A DNA stretch of 14,219 bases from Nocardioides sp. Lineage in GTDB: Bacteria > Actinomycetota > Actinomycetes > Propionibacteriales > Nocardioidaceae. The notes below the pieces were generated by a model. That model had not been told where the DNA came from. It worked only from the letters and a program-made list of their open reading frames with translations, and did not search any database. This document shows positions 1-8,537 of the stretch, piece by piece. Location of the stretch: contig JASLDK010000409.1 of NCBI GenBank assembly GCA_030145945.1, forward strand, positions 1 to 14,219, read 5' to 3'. Positions within the stretch are counted from its first letter, which is position 1, and every line of letters begins with the position of its first letter. The translations under genes were made by a program, and so were the position numbers.

Positions 1-1
1 C

Positions 2-1600
2 GTCCTGCCGCTACCGGGGATACCGCGCGAGGTGATCAAGGCTTCGATGGCAGTCAACGGCGTCGTGGTCCCTGCGGCCAACAGCGTCAGGACGGCAGGA
101 TGGGCCCTCCGTCTGATCGTCGCAGATCAGCTCAAGGCCGCAGCCGATGTCGCGGCCGTCAAGGCGAACGGGACGTACGTCATGAACGTGACGAACGCCT
201 ACGACGGTTGCCTGAAGTCCCAGGCCACGATCAACCCCATGGCCAGCGACAGTCACATCTACGAGGTGTGGGGCGACGGTTGGAGCGGGATACAGGCTCA
301 CGGCGCACTCAACAAGCAGCGAGTCGATCCGGCCGGCCCGGATGCCGGCTACCCGCTGTTCGACGTCATCGGAGGAGTCTCGCCGGCCCCGGTGCCGCGC
401 ATCCTGCATCAGGGGCTGGATCTGCTCGGATCCGACGGTCGCCCGCTCGCCGCGGGGACCTCGGGCGCAGCGTCCCGCAAGGCGGGCGCCGCTCGGGTGC
501 CTGGTGACCTGTCGTCGTCCAGCACCGGTGGTGCCACCGTTCGCGTCCTGGTGAAGAACGCTGCTGGGCAGTCCCTGCCCCACACTCAGGCGGGCCTCGT
601 CGACAATCTCGGCAACGTGCGCAGCATCGCCGTGTCCGACAACGCGGGATGGCTGGATCTGGCCGCCGATCCTGGTGTGTATGCGTTGGTCACTGCTGCC
701 GACGGCTATCAGGGCCGGGAGCAGCAGATCACGCTGGGTCACGGAGCGAACAGTGACGTGACGGTGTCTCTCGCTGTCGGAGCGGTCATCACGTCGGTCC
801 TCAAGGACGCCTCGGGCGCGCCCAAGGCGAATGCCATCGCGGCGCTCTACGACGGAGACTCCCTGGTCGGCGCCACTATCACCGATGAAACTGGGCGAGC
901 TGTGTTCGTCGTACCGCCGAAGACCTACGGACTGCGCTACTTCGACCCTGAGAAGGACTCCGAGGTGGGGCCCGGTGCGTTGCCGGTGACGCCAGCGATC
1001 GGCAACCCGTCCGCGGGCGAGGTCACCTATCAGGTCGGCGCACCGGCGGCACCGACGATCACCTCACTCGCCCCGCCCACGACCGCCACTGTCGGCTCGC
1101 CGTACAGCTTTCAGGTCGTCGGGATCGGATCGCCGACATTCTCGGTTGTCGGCGCGCTGCCCCCCGGACTCACGCTCACGGGGCAGGGGGCTCTGACCGG
1201 AACGCCGACGACCGCCGGTGCCTTCTCGTTCAACGTCCACGCGACCAACGCCGGTGGCTCGGTCGACTCGCCCCTCTACACCGTGACGGTCTCGGCTGCA
1301 CCGGTGCAGCCGGGCGTCCCCGGCCCCTCGGCGTTCCCCACCTCGGTCGCGCCCGTGCTGAAGGGCAAGGCGAAGGTCGGGGCCAAGGTGGTGGTGGTCC
1401 ACCCGCCAGGGCTGCCAGCAGGCTGGACGGCGACGTACCTCTGGTTGCGCAACGGAAAGGCCATCAAGGGCGCCACGAAGGCGGCCTACAAGATCTCCCG
1501 GTCCGACCGCGGCAAGCGGCTGTCGGTGCGCATCGTCTACACCGCCCCGGCCTATCTGCCGTGGACGGTGACGAGCGCCAGGACGAAGAGGATCAAGTAG
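2..1600 (+). CDS. Modular secreted or surface protein with Ig-like domains, 5'-partial
   Basis: The frame is open to the left edge. The first in-window start, a GTG at 32, gives 522 residues but no signal peptide, so the gene very likely begins upstream. Residue numbers count from that GTG. Residues 1-150 are not recognised. About 165-250 and 250-320 look like two carboxypeptidase-regulatory-like beta-sandwich repeats (short strands, DNAGWLDL and DETGRAVF turns). About 340-424 is a putative-Ig (He_PIG type) domain with the diagnostic run GALPPGLTL, then GALTGTPTTAG. About 430-522 is a Lys-rich domain (WLRNGKAIKGATKAAYKI, then SDRGKRLSVRI) common at the C-terminus of actinobacterial secreted proteins. 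There is no sortase motif or C-terminal membrane segment. The likely role is extracellular binding or structural; the ligand is unknown. It is convergent to the cobalamin operon and probably unrelated to it. Confidence 0.75.
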   Translation, partial: VLPLPGIPREVIKASMAVNGVVVPAANSVRTAGWALRLIVADQLKAAADVAAVKANGTYVMNVTNAYDGCLKSQATINPMASDSHIYEVWGDGWSGIQAHGALNKQRVDPAGPDAGYPLFDVIGGVSPAPVPRILHQGLDLLGSDGRPLAAGTSGAASRKAGAARVPGDLSSSSTGGATVRVLVKNAAGQSLPHTQAGLVDNLGNVRSIAVSDNAGWLDLAADPGVYALVTAADGYQGREQQITLGHGANSDVTVSLAVGAVITSVLKDASGAPKANAIAALYDGDSLVGATITDETGRAVFVVPPKTYGLRYFDPEKDSEVGPGALPVTPAIGNPSAGEVTYQVGAPAAPTITSLAPPTTATVGSPYSFQVVGIGSPTFSVVGALPPGLTLTGQGALTGTPTTAGAFSFNVHATNAGGSVDSPLYTVTVSAAPVQPGVPGPSAFPTSVAPVLKGKAKVGAKVVVVHPPGLPAGWTATYLWLRNGKAIKGATKAAYKISRSDRGKRLSVRIVYTAPAYLPWTVTSARTKRIK

Positions 1601-2612
1601 GGCATCGGCGAGCAGCGCAACAGGCAGCGAGTTCGGCCAGCAAGCAATCGGTGAGCAGGGCCGGGCGGACAGCGATCCGGATCCAGCTGCCGTCCAGACC
1701 GGGGAAGGTGTCGGCTCGTCGTACGGCGATCCCGCGCTCGCGCAGCGCGGCGTGGACGCCGTCGCCCACCTGTGCCAGCACGAAGGAAGCGCTTGAGGCG
1801 AGGTGGTGGACGCCGAGGTCGGCGAGGCCCTTCTCGAGGTGGTCGCGCCAGTCCCGGATCTGCTCAGCCCTCCGGGTGGCTTCGTGGGCTGCGGCGGGCG
1901 TCGTGCAGGCGATGACGGCTGCTGTGGCGGTGGTGGCGACCGACCACGGCGTCTGGGCGCGTGCCATCTCCGCGACGGCGCGCGGGTCGCCGATCGCATA
2001 TGCGGCACGGATGCCGGGGATGCCCCAGTGCTTGGTGAGCGAGCGGAGCACGACCAATCCGTCGATGGGTACGCCGGTCAGCGACTCCGGCTCGCCCGGG
2101 ACGCAGTCCATGAAGGCCTCGTCGACCACGACGAGACGGCCGGGCTGGAGCAGCTGCATGACAACGGACGCCGGGTGCAGGACGCCCGTTGGATTGGTCG
2201 GGTTGCCGACGACCACCAGGTCGGCGTCCTCAGGAACCAGCCCCGGGTCGAGGGTGAACGGCTCGCACAGGACCGTCGCAGTGACCGTGTGTCCTGCCTG
2301 CTCCAGCGCCGCATGGGGCTCGGTGAACTGCGGATGCACCACCACCGGCCGGCGCCAGGCACGCAGCCGCGAGACCAGGGTGAACGCCTCAGCGGCGCCG
2401 GATGTGACGAGCACGTCGTCGACCGGTCGTCGATGGAGGGCGGCGACGGCGACCTGCGCTGCGGCGGGATCGGGGTAGGCGCCGATGTCGTCCAGCGAGC
2501 AGCGCAGGGCTGCGTCGAGCCAGGGCGGTCGCGCGCCGGCGTACACGTTGACGGCGAAGTCGAGCATCCCGCGCGCCTCGACGTCGCCGTGGTGCCGCAG
2601 CGGATCAGCCAT
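1593..2612 (-). CDS. cobC: PLP-dependent threonine-phosphate decarboxylase-like protein (CobC/CobD type), end of operon
   Basis: Fold-type I PLP enzyme of 339 aa, close to the family norm. Family members decarboxylate L-threonine O-3-phosphate to (R)-1-amino-2-propanol phosphate, the arm linking the corrin ring to the nucleotide loop. The mycobacterial counterpart (Rv2231c, as I recall) is annotated CobC. Visible motifs: GNPTNPTG at 136-143, the cofactor Asp at D164 in VVVDEA, the Schiff-base lysine K194 in SLTKHWGIPGIRAAY, and the substrate-carboxylate arginine region IRIAVRP (R312/R316). The ATG at 2612 is chosen because it overlaps the cobB stop by 8 nt (ATGGCTGA) and the family N-terminus follows directly; longer in-frame versions lack family similarity. 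The Shine-Dalgarno is weak, suggesting translational coupling to cobB. The stop overlaps the convergent gene's stop. The specific substrate is inferred from family and context; a general histidinol-phosphate-type aminotransferase is the alternative. Confidence 0.9.
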   Translation of the reverse strand: MADPLRHHGDVEARGMLDFAVNVYAGARPPWLDAALRCSLDDIGAYPDPAAAQVAVAALHRRPVDDVLVTSGAAEAFTLVSRLRAWRRPVVVHPQFTEPHAALEQAGHTVTATVLCEPFTLDPGLVPEDADLVVVGNPTNPTGVLHPASVVMQLLQPGRLVVVDEAFMDCVPGEPESLTGVPIDGLVVLRSLTKHWGIPGIRAAYAIGDPRAVAEMARAQTPWSVATTATAAVIACTTPAAAHEATRRAEQIRDWRDHLEKGLADLGVHHLASSASFVLAQVGDGVHAALRERGIAVRRADTFPGLDGSWIRIAVRPALLTDCLLAELAACCAARRCPT

Positions 2613-3948
2613 GGGCGTGCACCGCGGCGGCGAAGCGTCGGGCGAGCTGGGGATGGCCGGCCCAGTGGGTGTGGAGGTACGACGCGTGCAGGGTCTTGCT
2701 GGCGAAACCGACGGGGGCGCCGTCGATCGTCCACGCAGGTGTTCCGGCAACGGCTGGAGTGACCGTGGTGCGGTGGAACTCGTGGCCGGTCACCTGCTCC
2801 CCAGCACGGGTCAGCAAGGTGTCGGAAGGCGCAGTTGCGGCCGGGTAGCGCAGGGTGAGCCGTTCGGTCATCGCCGCGTCGGCGTCGAGGACCCCGGCCA
2901 TGGGCGCACCGTCGAGGGTGCGGCACAGGTAGAGCAGCCCGGCGCACTCCGCGACAGTTGGAAGCCCATCGAGCACGGCCTCGCGGATCTCCTTCAGCAG
3001 CGGGGAGTTCGCAGCGAGGTCGACGGCATGAACTTCCGGGAAGCCGCCGCCCAGGTAGAGACCGGCCGTGCCGTCAGGCAGAGCAGGATCCACGGCCGGG
3101 TCGAACTCGATGACGTCGCAGCCGTGGGCCGCGAGGAGCTCCACTGTCTCGGCGTACCGGAAGGTGAAGGCTCGGCCGGCCGCGACTGCAACTTTCTGCC
3201 GGGTCGGCGCGATCTGCGTGCCAGTTTCTGCCGGGTCGGCGGACCAGGGCGTCGCTGCGAGGGGTGGGGCCGAGTGGGCGATTGCGAGGAGCGCGTCGAG
3301 GTCGACGTGCTCGGCCACGACGTCCGCCAGTCGCGCGACCACGGCCGCGGACTCGCCGCGCTCAGCTGCGGTCACCAGACCGAGATGTCGTGAGGGGGTG
3401 GCGATCGAGGCGTCGCGGGGGATGACACCCAGGACCGGCAGCGAGATCGACGAGCGGACCTCCTCGGCGTGCCGAGCCGATCCGGCCTGGTTGAGGATGA
3501 CGCCGGCCACCGACACGGTCGGGTCCCAGGTTGCCATCCCGTGCACGAGCGCTCCGACCGAGCGCGAGGAGCGGGAGATGTCGACGACGAGCACGACCGG
3601 GGTCCGGGTCAGCGCGGCGACGTGGGCGGTGGAGGAGAAGCCGTTGCTGCCGATGCGGCCGTCGTACAGACCCATCACTCCCTCGATGACCGCGACGTCC
3701 GCGCCGCGGGCGCCGTGCAGCAGCAGCGGCGCGATCAACGACTCACCGACCAGGTGCGGGTCCAGGTTGCGTCCGGGGCGCCCACAGGCCAGAGCGTGGT
3801 ACCCGGGATCGATGTAGTCGGGACCGACCTTGTGCCCACTGACCGCGTTCCCTGCCGCTGCCAGCGCGGCCATCAGACCGGTGGCGGCGGTCGTCTTTCC
3901 CTGGCCAGTGGCCGGCGCGGCGACGACGATCCGGGGAAGGGGCGTCAC
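2605..3948 (-). CDS. cobB: Hydrogenobyrinic/cobyrinic acid a,c-diamide synthase (glutamine-hydrolysing)
   Basis: CobB/CbiA family, 447 aa, full length. It amidates the a and c acetate side chains of the corrin ring using glutamine and ATP in the cytoplasm; in the aerobic route the substrate is hydrogenobyrinic acid, before cobalt insertion. The N-terminal synthetase domain has a P-loop ATGQGKTT at 13-20, the family signature GHKVGPDYIDPGYH at 38-51 and EGVMGLYDG at 89-97. The C-terminal class I glutamine amidotransferase domain has GLYLGGGFPE (about 296-305), the nucleophile C335 in AECAGLLYL, and histidines near the end (H426, H428 in LHTHWAG) for the triad. The start is GTG: 3948 overlaps the cobO stop as GTGA. 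The adjacent in-frame GTG at 3951 would add one residue. AAGGG lies about 9 nt upstream. It overlaps cobC by 8 nt. Confidence 0.95.
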   Translation of the reverse strand: MTPLPRIVVAAPATGQGKTTAATGLMAALAAAGNAVSGHKVGPDYIDPGYHALACGRPGRNLDPHLVGESLIAPLLLHGARGADVAVIEGVMGLYDGRIGSNGFSSTAHVAALTRTPVVLVVDISRSSRSVGALVHGMATWDPTVSVAGVILNQAGSARHAEEVRSSISLPVLGVIPRDASIATPSRHLGLVTAAERGESAAVVARLADVVAEHVDLDALLAIAHSAPPLAATPWSADPAETGTQIAPTRQKVAVAAGRAFTFRYAETVELLAAHGCDVIEFDPAVDPALPDGTAGLYLGGGFPEVHAVDLAANSPLLKEIREAVLDGLPTVAECAGLLYLCRTLDGAPMAGVLDADAAMTERLTLRYPAATAPSDTLLTRAGEQVTGHEFHRTTVTPAVAGTPAWTIDGAPVGFASKTLHASYLHTHWAGHPQLARRFAAAVHAHG

Positions 3949-4544
3949 CACTCGATGCCCTTCTGGCCCTTCTGGCCCGCATCCATGGGGTGTTTGACCT
4001 TGGTCATCTCGGTCACCAGGTCGGCGAGCTCGACCAGCTTCGGATCTGCGCGGCGGCCGGTGATCACGACGTGCTGGTGGCCGGAGCGGTTCGCGAGCGT
4101 CTCCACGACGTCGTCGATGTCGATCCAGCCCCAGTTGATCGGATAGGTGAACTCGTCGAGGAGGTAGAGGTCGTGCTGCTCGTCGGCGATCCGCCGCTTG
4201 ATCTCCGCCCAGCCCTCGGCCGCATCGGCCGCGTGGTCCTCCTCGGACCCGGCCTTGCGCGACCAGGACCAGCCGGAGCCCATCTTGTGCCACTCGACGG
4301 TCCCGAATCCGTCGTCGGGCAACTGCTCGAAGGCGGTCTGCTCGCCGAGGCGCCACTTCGCGGACTTCACGAACTGGAACACCCCGATGTCCCAGCCCTG
4401 GTTCCAGCCGCGCAACGCCAGCCCGAAGGCCGCGGTGGACTTCCCCTTGCCGTTGCCGGTGTGCACCATCACGAGCGGTCGGTTGCGGCGTTGGCGGGTG
4501 GTGAGTCCGTCGTTCGGTACGACGAGAGGCTGGCCCTCGGGCAT
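3945..4544 (-). CDS. cobO: Corrinoid adenosyltransferase (cob(I)yrinic acid a,c-diamide adenosyltransferase)
   Basis: CobO/CobA(BtuR) family, 199 aa, the usual length. It transfers the 5'-deoxyadenosyl group from ATP to the reduced corrinoid cobalt, forming the Co-C bond. The unusual P-loop GNGKGKST at 30-37 is the family hallmark, followed by AAFGLALRGWNQG. Further signatures are LLDEFTYPINWGW and the C-terminal DAGQKGQKGIEW. ATG 4544 overlaps the chelatase stop by 1 nt (TGATG), with a strong Shine-Dalgarno AGGAGGG 7 nt upstream. It overlaps cobB by 4 nt (GTGA). As I recall, mycobacteria keep the same order (Mg-chelatase-like gene, cobO, cobB), which supports the chelatase's role in cobalt insertion. 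Confidence 0.96.
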   Translation of the reverse strand: MPEGQPLVVPNDGLTTRQRRNRPLVMVHTGNGKGKSTAAFGLALRGWNQGWDIGVFQFVKSAKWRLGEQTAFEQLPDDGFGTVEWHKMGSGWSWSRKAGSEEDHAADAAEGWAEIKRRIADEQHDLYLLDEFTYPINWGWIDIDDVVETLANRSGHQHVVITGRRADPKLVELADLVTEMTKVKHPMDAGQKGQKGIEW

Positions 4545-6595
4545 CAGGCGGCCCTCCTGGTTGCGATGTTCGCGGCTCCGACGAGTGCGTCGGCACTGAC
4601 CTCGCCGATCGGTACGTGCTCGGCGCCGAGGTGCTGCGCGAGCGTGGCGGCCAGGCCCATCCGCATCGGACCCGACTCGCAGTCGACGACCACGCTGGCG
4701 ATCCCGGCCTCGGCGATCAGGCTCGCCGCCCTTCGCGAGCGGACCACCGCGTCGGTGCCGGCGGTCGCCCTGCCGTCGGTGACGACGACGAGCAATGCCC
4801 GGCGTTGCGGGTCGCGGGTGCGTTCGACCGCGAGCAGGTGCGCGGCCTCCAGAAGTCCCTCTGCAAGCGGGGTCCGGCCGCCGGACGGCAGGTCCTCGAG
4901 GCGCTGCGCCGCGGCGTCGACGGAGTTCGTCGGCGGCAGGGCAGTCTCGGCACCACGGCCGCGGAAGGTGACCAGGCCGACCTTGTCGCGGCGCTGGTAG
5001 GCGTCGAGCAGCAGACTCAGCACCGCGGTCTTCACCTGCTCCATCCGGCGTCGCGCGGCCATCGACCCGGAGGCATCGACGCAGAAGAGCACGAGGTTTG
5101 ACTCCCGGCCCTCACGGACCGCGACGCGCAGGTCGCTCGGTTCCAGCAGCAGACGGCCCTGCGTGCGCCCGCGGGCGACCTGGTGCGGCACCGCGGCCCG
5201 GATCGTCTCGGTCAGGTGAATCGCACCACGGCCTCCGGTTGCAGCGGAGGCTCCGATCCGACGGCCGTTGCTGGTGCGGGCCCGGCTGCGGCGACCGGCC
5301 GTGCCGGAGCCGACGCCGCGGACGCTCAGCAGTCGGGTCCGGTACGCCGATCCGGTCGGCGCCACATTGCTCGGTGTGCTGCTCGCGTGGTCGCCGTCCC
5401 CGTCGGTCGGCGGTTCGCTGGTCGGCAGGCCGCTGTCGGGAGCAGGGGTGTCGACGGGTGCGCTGGCGGTGTCGTCAGCGGTGTCGTCGTCAGCGTCGTC
5501 GTCAGCGGTGTCGCCCACCGCGCCATCAGCCTCGGGACCGGGGCCCTGCGGTCCGGGCTCCGGCCCGTCGTCCTCCGGCCCGTCGTCCTCCGGCCCGTCG
5601 TCCTCCGGCCCGTCCGGCTCCGGCGGCAGGTCGTCGGTGCCGAGCACCTGGTCGAGCAGGTCCTCGTCCAGCCCGGGCGCGTCGAAAGGCTTGCGCCGGC
5701 GTCGATGGGGCAGCGCCAGTCTGGCGGCGACCCGGATGTCGTCCAGGGTCACCTGGGCCCGTCCGGACCAGGCCGCGTGAGCGACGGCGGTGCGGGCGGT
5801 GACGATGTCTGCACGCAGGCCGTCGACGTCGAAGGCCGCGCAGATCTCCGCGATCTTGAGCAGCGCGCCATCGGTCAGCCGGATCTCGCCGACGAGTTCG
5901 CGAGCAGCGGCGATCCGCGCCTGCAGCGCTGCTTCCGCGTCGGCGTACCGAGCAGCGAATCCCGCCGGGTCGGCGTCGTACTCCATCCGACGACGAACCA
6001 CCTCGGCTCGCAGGGCCGGGTCGCGCGGCGCGGCGACCTCGACGGTCAGCCCGAACCGGTCGAGCAACTGTGGCCGCAGTTCACCCTCCTCGGGATTCAT
6101 CGTCCCGACCAGCACGAACCGCGCCTCGTGCGTCATCGAGACCCCGTCGCGTTCGACGCTCGCGCGGCCCATCGCGGCCGCATCGAGGAGGAGGTCGACC
6201 AGGTGGTCGTGCAGCAGGTTGACCTCGTCGACGTACAGGATTCCGCGGTGTGCCTTGGCCAACAGGCCGGGCTCGTACTCCGCCTTGCCCTCGGCCAGCG
6301 CGCTCTCGAGGTTGATCGAGCCGGTGACCCGGTCCTCGGTGGCGCCGATCGGCAGTTCGACGAGCGGCACCGGCCGGTCATCGACGGGCGGCAGCACGGC
6401 GGCCAGCGCCCGCACGATCGTCGACTTGGCCGTGCCCTTCTCTCCGCGCACGAGCACGCCGCCGACCTCGGGGGCGATCGTGGTGAGGATGAGGGCGAGG
6501 GCCATCGGGTCCGGCCCGTCGGGGCCGTCGGCGCCGACCACGGCGCTGAAGGGGAAGTGCTGGATTCCTGGGGCATGCAACGTGGCAGGTGTCAT
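4544..6595 (-). CDS. ChlI/ChlD-like AAA+ and VWA chelatase subunit, probable cobaltochelatase partner
   Basis: Fused AAA+ ATPase and von Willebrand A protein, 683 aa, annotated in actinobacteria as magnesium chelatase or cobaltochelatase subunit. Residues 1-320 are the AAA+ module: Walker A GEKGTAKST at 51-59, Walker B GILYVDEVN at 118-126, and a sensor region VLVGTMNPEEGELRPQLLDRF at 161-181. About 320-405 is an acidic Asp/Glu/Pro linker containing GPEDD repeats. About 495-683 is the VWA module with MIDAS DASGS at 507-511 and GGRTPLAEG near 572. By family knowledge such proteins act like CobS/CobT or BchI/BchD, coupling ATP hydrolysis to metal insertion by a large CobN/BchH subunit. Cobalt specificity is inferred from position between cobM and cobO; no cobN is in the window. 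ATG 6595 overlaps the cobM stop (ATGA), with AAGGAG about 9 nt upstream. Confidence 0.92.
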   Translation of the reverse strand: MTPATLHAPGIQHFPFSAVVGADGPDGPDPMALALILTTIAPEVGGVLVRGEKGTAKSTIVRALAAVLPPVDDRPVPLVELPIGATEDRVTGSINLESALAEGKAEYEPGLLAKAHRGILYVDEVNLLHDHLVDLLLDAAAMGRASVERDGVSMTHEARFVLVGTMNPEEGELRPQLLDRFGLTVEVAAPRDPALRAEVVRRRMEYDADPAGFAARYADAEAALQARIAAARELVGEIRLTDGALLKIAEICAAFDVDGLRADIVTARTAVAHAAWSGRAQVTLDDIRVAARLALPHRRRRKPFDAPGLDEDLLDQVLGTDDLPPEPDGPEDDGPEDDGPEDDGPEPGPQGPGPEADGAVGDTADDDADDDTADDTASAPVDTPAPDSGLPTSEPPTDGDGDHASSTPSNVAPTGSAYRTRLLSVRGVGSGTAGRRSRARTSNGRRIGASAATGGRGAIHLTETIRAAVPHQVARGRTQGRLLLEPSDLRVAVREGRESNLVLFCVDASGSMAARRRMEQVKTAVLSLLLDAYQRRDKVGLVTFRGRGAETALPPTNSVDAAAQRLEDLPSGGRTPLAEGLLEAAHLLAVERTRDPQRRALLVVVTDGRATAGTDAVVRSRRAASLIAEAGIASVVVDCESGPMRMGLAATLAQHLGAEHVPIGEVSADALVGAANIATRRAA
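5561..5620. repeat. 15-bp tandem repeat in the chelatase acidic linker
   Basis: CGGCCCGTCGTCCTC is repeated three times without change (5561-5605), followed by a fourth copy with a changed centre (5606-5620); the preceding 15 bp are a more diverged copy. On the coding strand it gives repeated GPEDD at about residues 326-345. Being five codons long, copy-number change keeps frame. Confidence 0.9.
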
Positions 6596-7350
6596 CGGAG
6601 GCGCTCCTTCCGAGCGACGCGTTCGGGGGAGTAGAGGTAGGACTCGGCGTCGGACGTCGACGCCAACGCCGGTCCGACGAGGATCACAGCGGCCTGGCGC
6701 AGCTCGGCGCCCTCGACGAGATCGGCCATGGTGTCGACCGTGCCACGCAGCACCAGTTCTTCGGGCTGGGACGCCCGTGAGACCACCGCGACCGGGCAGT
6801 CCCCGCCATAGTGGGGGGCCAGCTCGGCCATCAGGGTGCGGGTGCGGGTGATCGCGAGATGCAGCACGAGGGTCGCTCCCGTCGCTGCGTACGCCGCCAG
6901 CGACTCACCATCCGGCATCGCCGTCGAGCGCGCCTGGGTGCGGGTCAGCACGACGGACTGTGCGACCCGCGGCACCGTCAGCTCGCGCCCCACGATCGCG
7001 GCAGCAGCGGCGTACGCCGGCACGCCGGGCGTCACCTCCCACGGCACCCCGGCCTCGTCGAGGCGGCGGGTCTGCTCGTGCAGGGCGGAGTAGAGCGACG
7101 GGTCGCCGGACGTCAGCCGTACGACGTCGCGCCCGGCGACGTGCGCCTCCGCCATGACCGCGGTGATCCGGTCGAGGTCAAGGTCCTGGGTGTCGACTCG
7201 CTCCGCCTCGTCGCGACAGTGGGAGAGGACCTCGCTGTCGATGTAGGTGCCGGGGAAGAGCACCACGTCTGCCTGACTGAGCAGCGAGGCGGCGCGCAAG
7301 GTGATCAGGTCAGCCGCGCCGGGGCCGGCGCCGACGAAGTGGACCGTCAT
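6592..7350 (-). CDS. cobM: Precorrin-4 C11-methyltransferase
   Basis: SAM-dependent tetrapyrrole methylase of 252 aa, the usual CobM length. It methylates precorrin-4 at C11 to give precorrin-5. The N-terminus MTVHFVGAGPGAADLITLRA is the family's SAM/ring-binding loop, followed by VVLFPGTYID (typical of CobM/CbiF), TSGDPSLY at about 80-87 (the methylase GDP motif) and VTPGVPAYAAAAA. The SRASQPEE segment also fits the family. The start is ATG 7350, which overlaps the cobL stop as ATGA, with AAGGA about 10 nt upstream; further in-frame upstream sequence is only cobL read in another frame. It overlaps the chelatase by 4 nt. Confidence 0.95.
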   Translation of the reverse strand: MTVHFVGAGPGAADLITLRAASLLSQADVVLFPGTYIDSEVLSHCRDEAERVDTQDLDLDRITAVMAEAHVAGRDVVRLTSGDPSLYSALHEQTRRLDEAGVPWEVTPGVPAYAAAAAIVGRELTVPRVAQSVVLTRTQARSTAMPDGESLAAYAATGATLVLHLAITRTRTLMAELAPHYGGDCPVAVVSRASQPEELVLRGTVDTMADLVEGAELRQAAVILVGPALASTSDAESYLYSPERVARKERLR

Positions 7351-8537
7351 TGGTCGGTGTCCTTCGTCCAGGCCCACTGCACGACGGCTCGGGCTGGCGT
7401 CCAACCGGTGAACCGTCCGCCCAGCGGCGTCACGTGCTCGACGCAGAGCCGGGTCAGTTCGCCGCCGTACGCGTGGAAGCCCGCGACCAGCAGCTGCTCG
7501 GTCTCCAGGGTCACGCCGTGTGCGACCAGCCGGCCGCCGTGCGCCAGGGCACTGCGGCACCGGTCGAGCAGACCCGGGGCGGTCGCACCGCCGCCGACGA
7601 AGATCGCATCGGGTGCCGGCAGTCCGGCCAGGGCATCGGGCGCGTGACCGGTGACGACCTCGAGGCGGGGTACGCCGAGGCGGCGGGCGTTGCGACCGAT
7701 CCGGGCCGCCCGCTCCTCGTTGCCCTCCACTGCCGTCGCGGAGGTCAGCGGGTGCGCGCGCAGCCATTCGATCGCGACCGAGCCGGCGCCGGCCCCGACG
7801 TCCCAGAGGTGGTCACCGGGGCGGGGGGCAAGGCGGGCGAGGGCGCTCGCGCGGACGTCGCGCTTGGTCAGCTGACCGTCGTGCTCGAAGGCGTCGTCGG
7901 GCACGCCGGTCGCCCAGGTGGCGAGGCCGGTGCCATCAACGTCGAGGGCGAGGACGTGCAGCCGCGGGACTGGGCAGGGGTAGACGCCACCGGTCTCGGC
8001 GCCGAGGTCGCCCAGGTTGCCGAGGACGTGGATCGTCGTGTCGTCGAACCCGGCGTCGGTCAGCAGTGTGGCGACCGCGGCCGGAGTGCTCTCGTCCGAG
8101 GACAGCACGAGCACCTTCCGACCGGGCGCGAGCTCGCGGCGCAGCGCGTCGACGTCGCGACCGACCAGCGTCACCACCGTGGACTCCTCGGCCGACCAAC
8201 CCATCCGCGCGCGGGCCAGCGAGACGGACGACACCGCTGGAATGACATCGACAGAGTCTGCGCCGAGCAGTGCGATGAGCGTCGTGCCGATGCCGGAGAC
8301 CAACGGATCTCCTGATGCGAGCGCGACGACACGCCGGCCTGCGTGCTCCTTCAGCACGCTCGACAGGGCAGACAACGGGCGGGGCCAGGGTCGGCGCACC
8401 TGACCGGAGACGGCAGGCACCAGGTCGAGGTGGCGCTCGCCGCCGAGCAGCACCTCGGCGTCAGCGACCAGCGCACTGGATGCAGGCGGGAGGTGACCGT
8501 CGGCGCCGATGCCGACGACGGTGACGAAGGAGCCCAT
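7347..8537 (-). CDS. cobL: Precorrin-6Y C5,15-methyltransferase, decarboxylating (CbiE-CbiT fusion)
   Basis: Two-domain enzyme of 396 aa, matching CobL. It methylates C5 and C15 and decarboxylates the C12 acetate chain of dihydro-precorrin-6, giving precorrin-8. Residues 1-205 are the CbiE-like tetrapyrrole methylase: VTVVGIGADG at 5-14, ASGDPLVSGIG at about 74-84, and IPAVSSVSLA. Residues about 215-396 are the CbiT-like Rossmann methyltransferase: LTKRDVRA, then the SAM loop DVGAGAGSVAIEW at 246-258 and AVEGNEERAARIGRNARRLG. ATG 8537 is chosen because it forms TGATG with the cobIJ stop; an in-frame ATG at 8549 would add four residues. The Shine-Dalgarno is poor (GGGTGG), so coupling to cobIJ is likely. 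It overlaps cobM by 4 nt. Confidence 0.95.
   Translation of the reverse strand: MGSFVTVVGIGADGHLPPASSALVADAEVLLGGERHLDLVPAVSGQVRRPWPRPLSALSSVLKEHAGRRVVALASGDPLVSGIGTTLIALLGADSVDVIPAVSSVSLARARMGWSAEESTVVTLVGRDVDALRRELAPGRKVLVLSSDESTPAAVATLLTDAGFDDTTIHVLGNLGDLGAETGGVYPCPVPRLHVLALDVDGTGLATWATGVPDDAFEHDGQLTKRDVRASALARLAPRPGDHLWDVGAGAGSVAIEWLRAHPLTSATAVEGNEERAARIGRNARRLGVPRLEVVTGHAPDALAGLPAPDAIFVGGGATAPGLLDRCRSALAHGGRLVAHGVTLETEQLLVAGFHAYGGELTRLCVEHVTPLGGRFTGWTPARAVVQWAWTKDTDQ

Noticed and set aside
11..742. A - strand reading frame opposite the surface-protein gene
   Set aside because: No domain is recognisable, whereas the + strand frame has beta-sandwich and Ig-like signatures continuing to 1600.
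5546..5620. The 15-bp repeats as a CRISPR array
   Set aside because: There are no spacers; units are contiguous, in frame and encode GPEDD in a protein linker.
5183..6634. A long + strand reading frame opposite the chelatase
   Set aside because: No recognisable motifs; the - strand frame carries Walker A, Walker B and MIDAS motifs over the same DNA.
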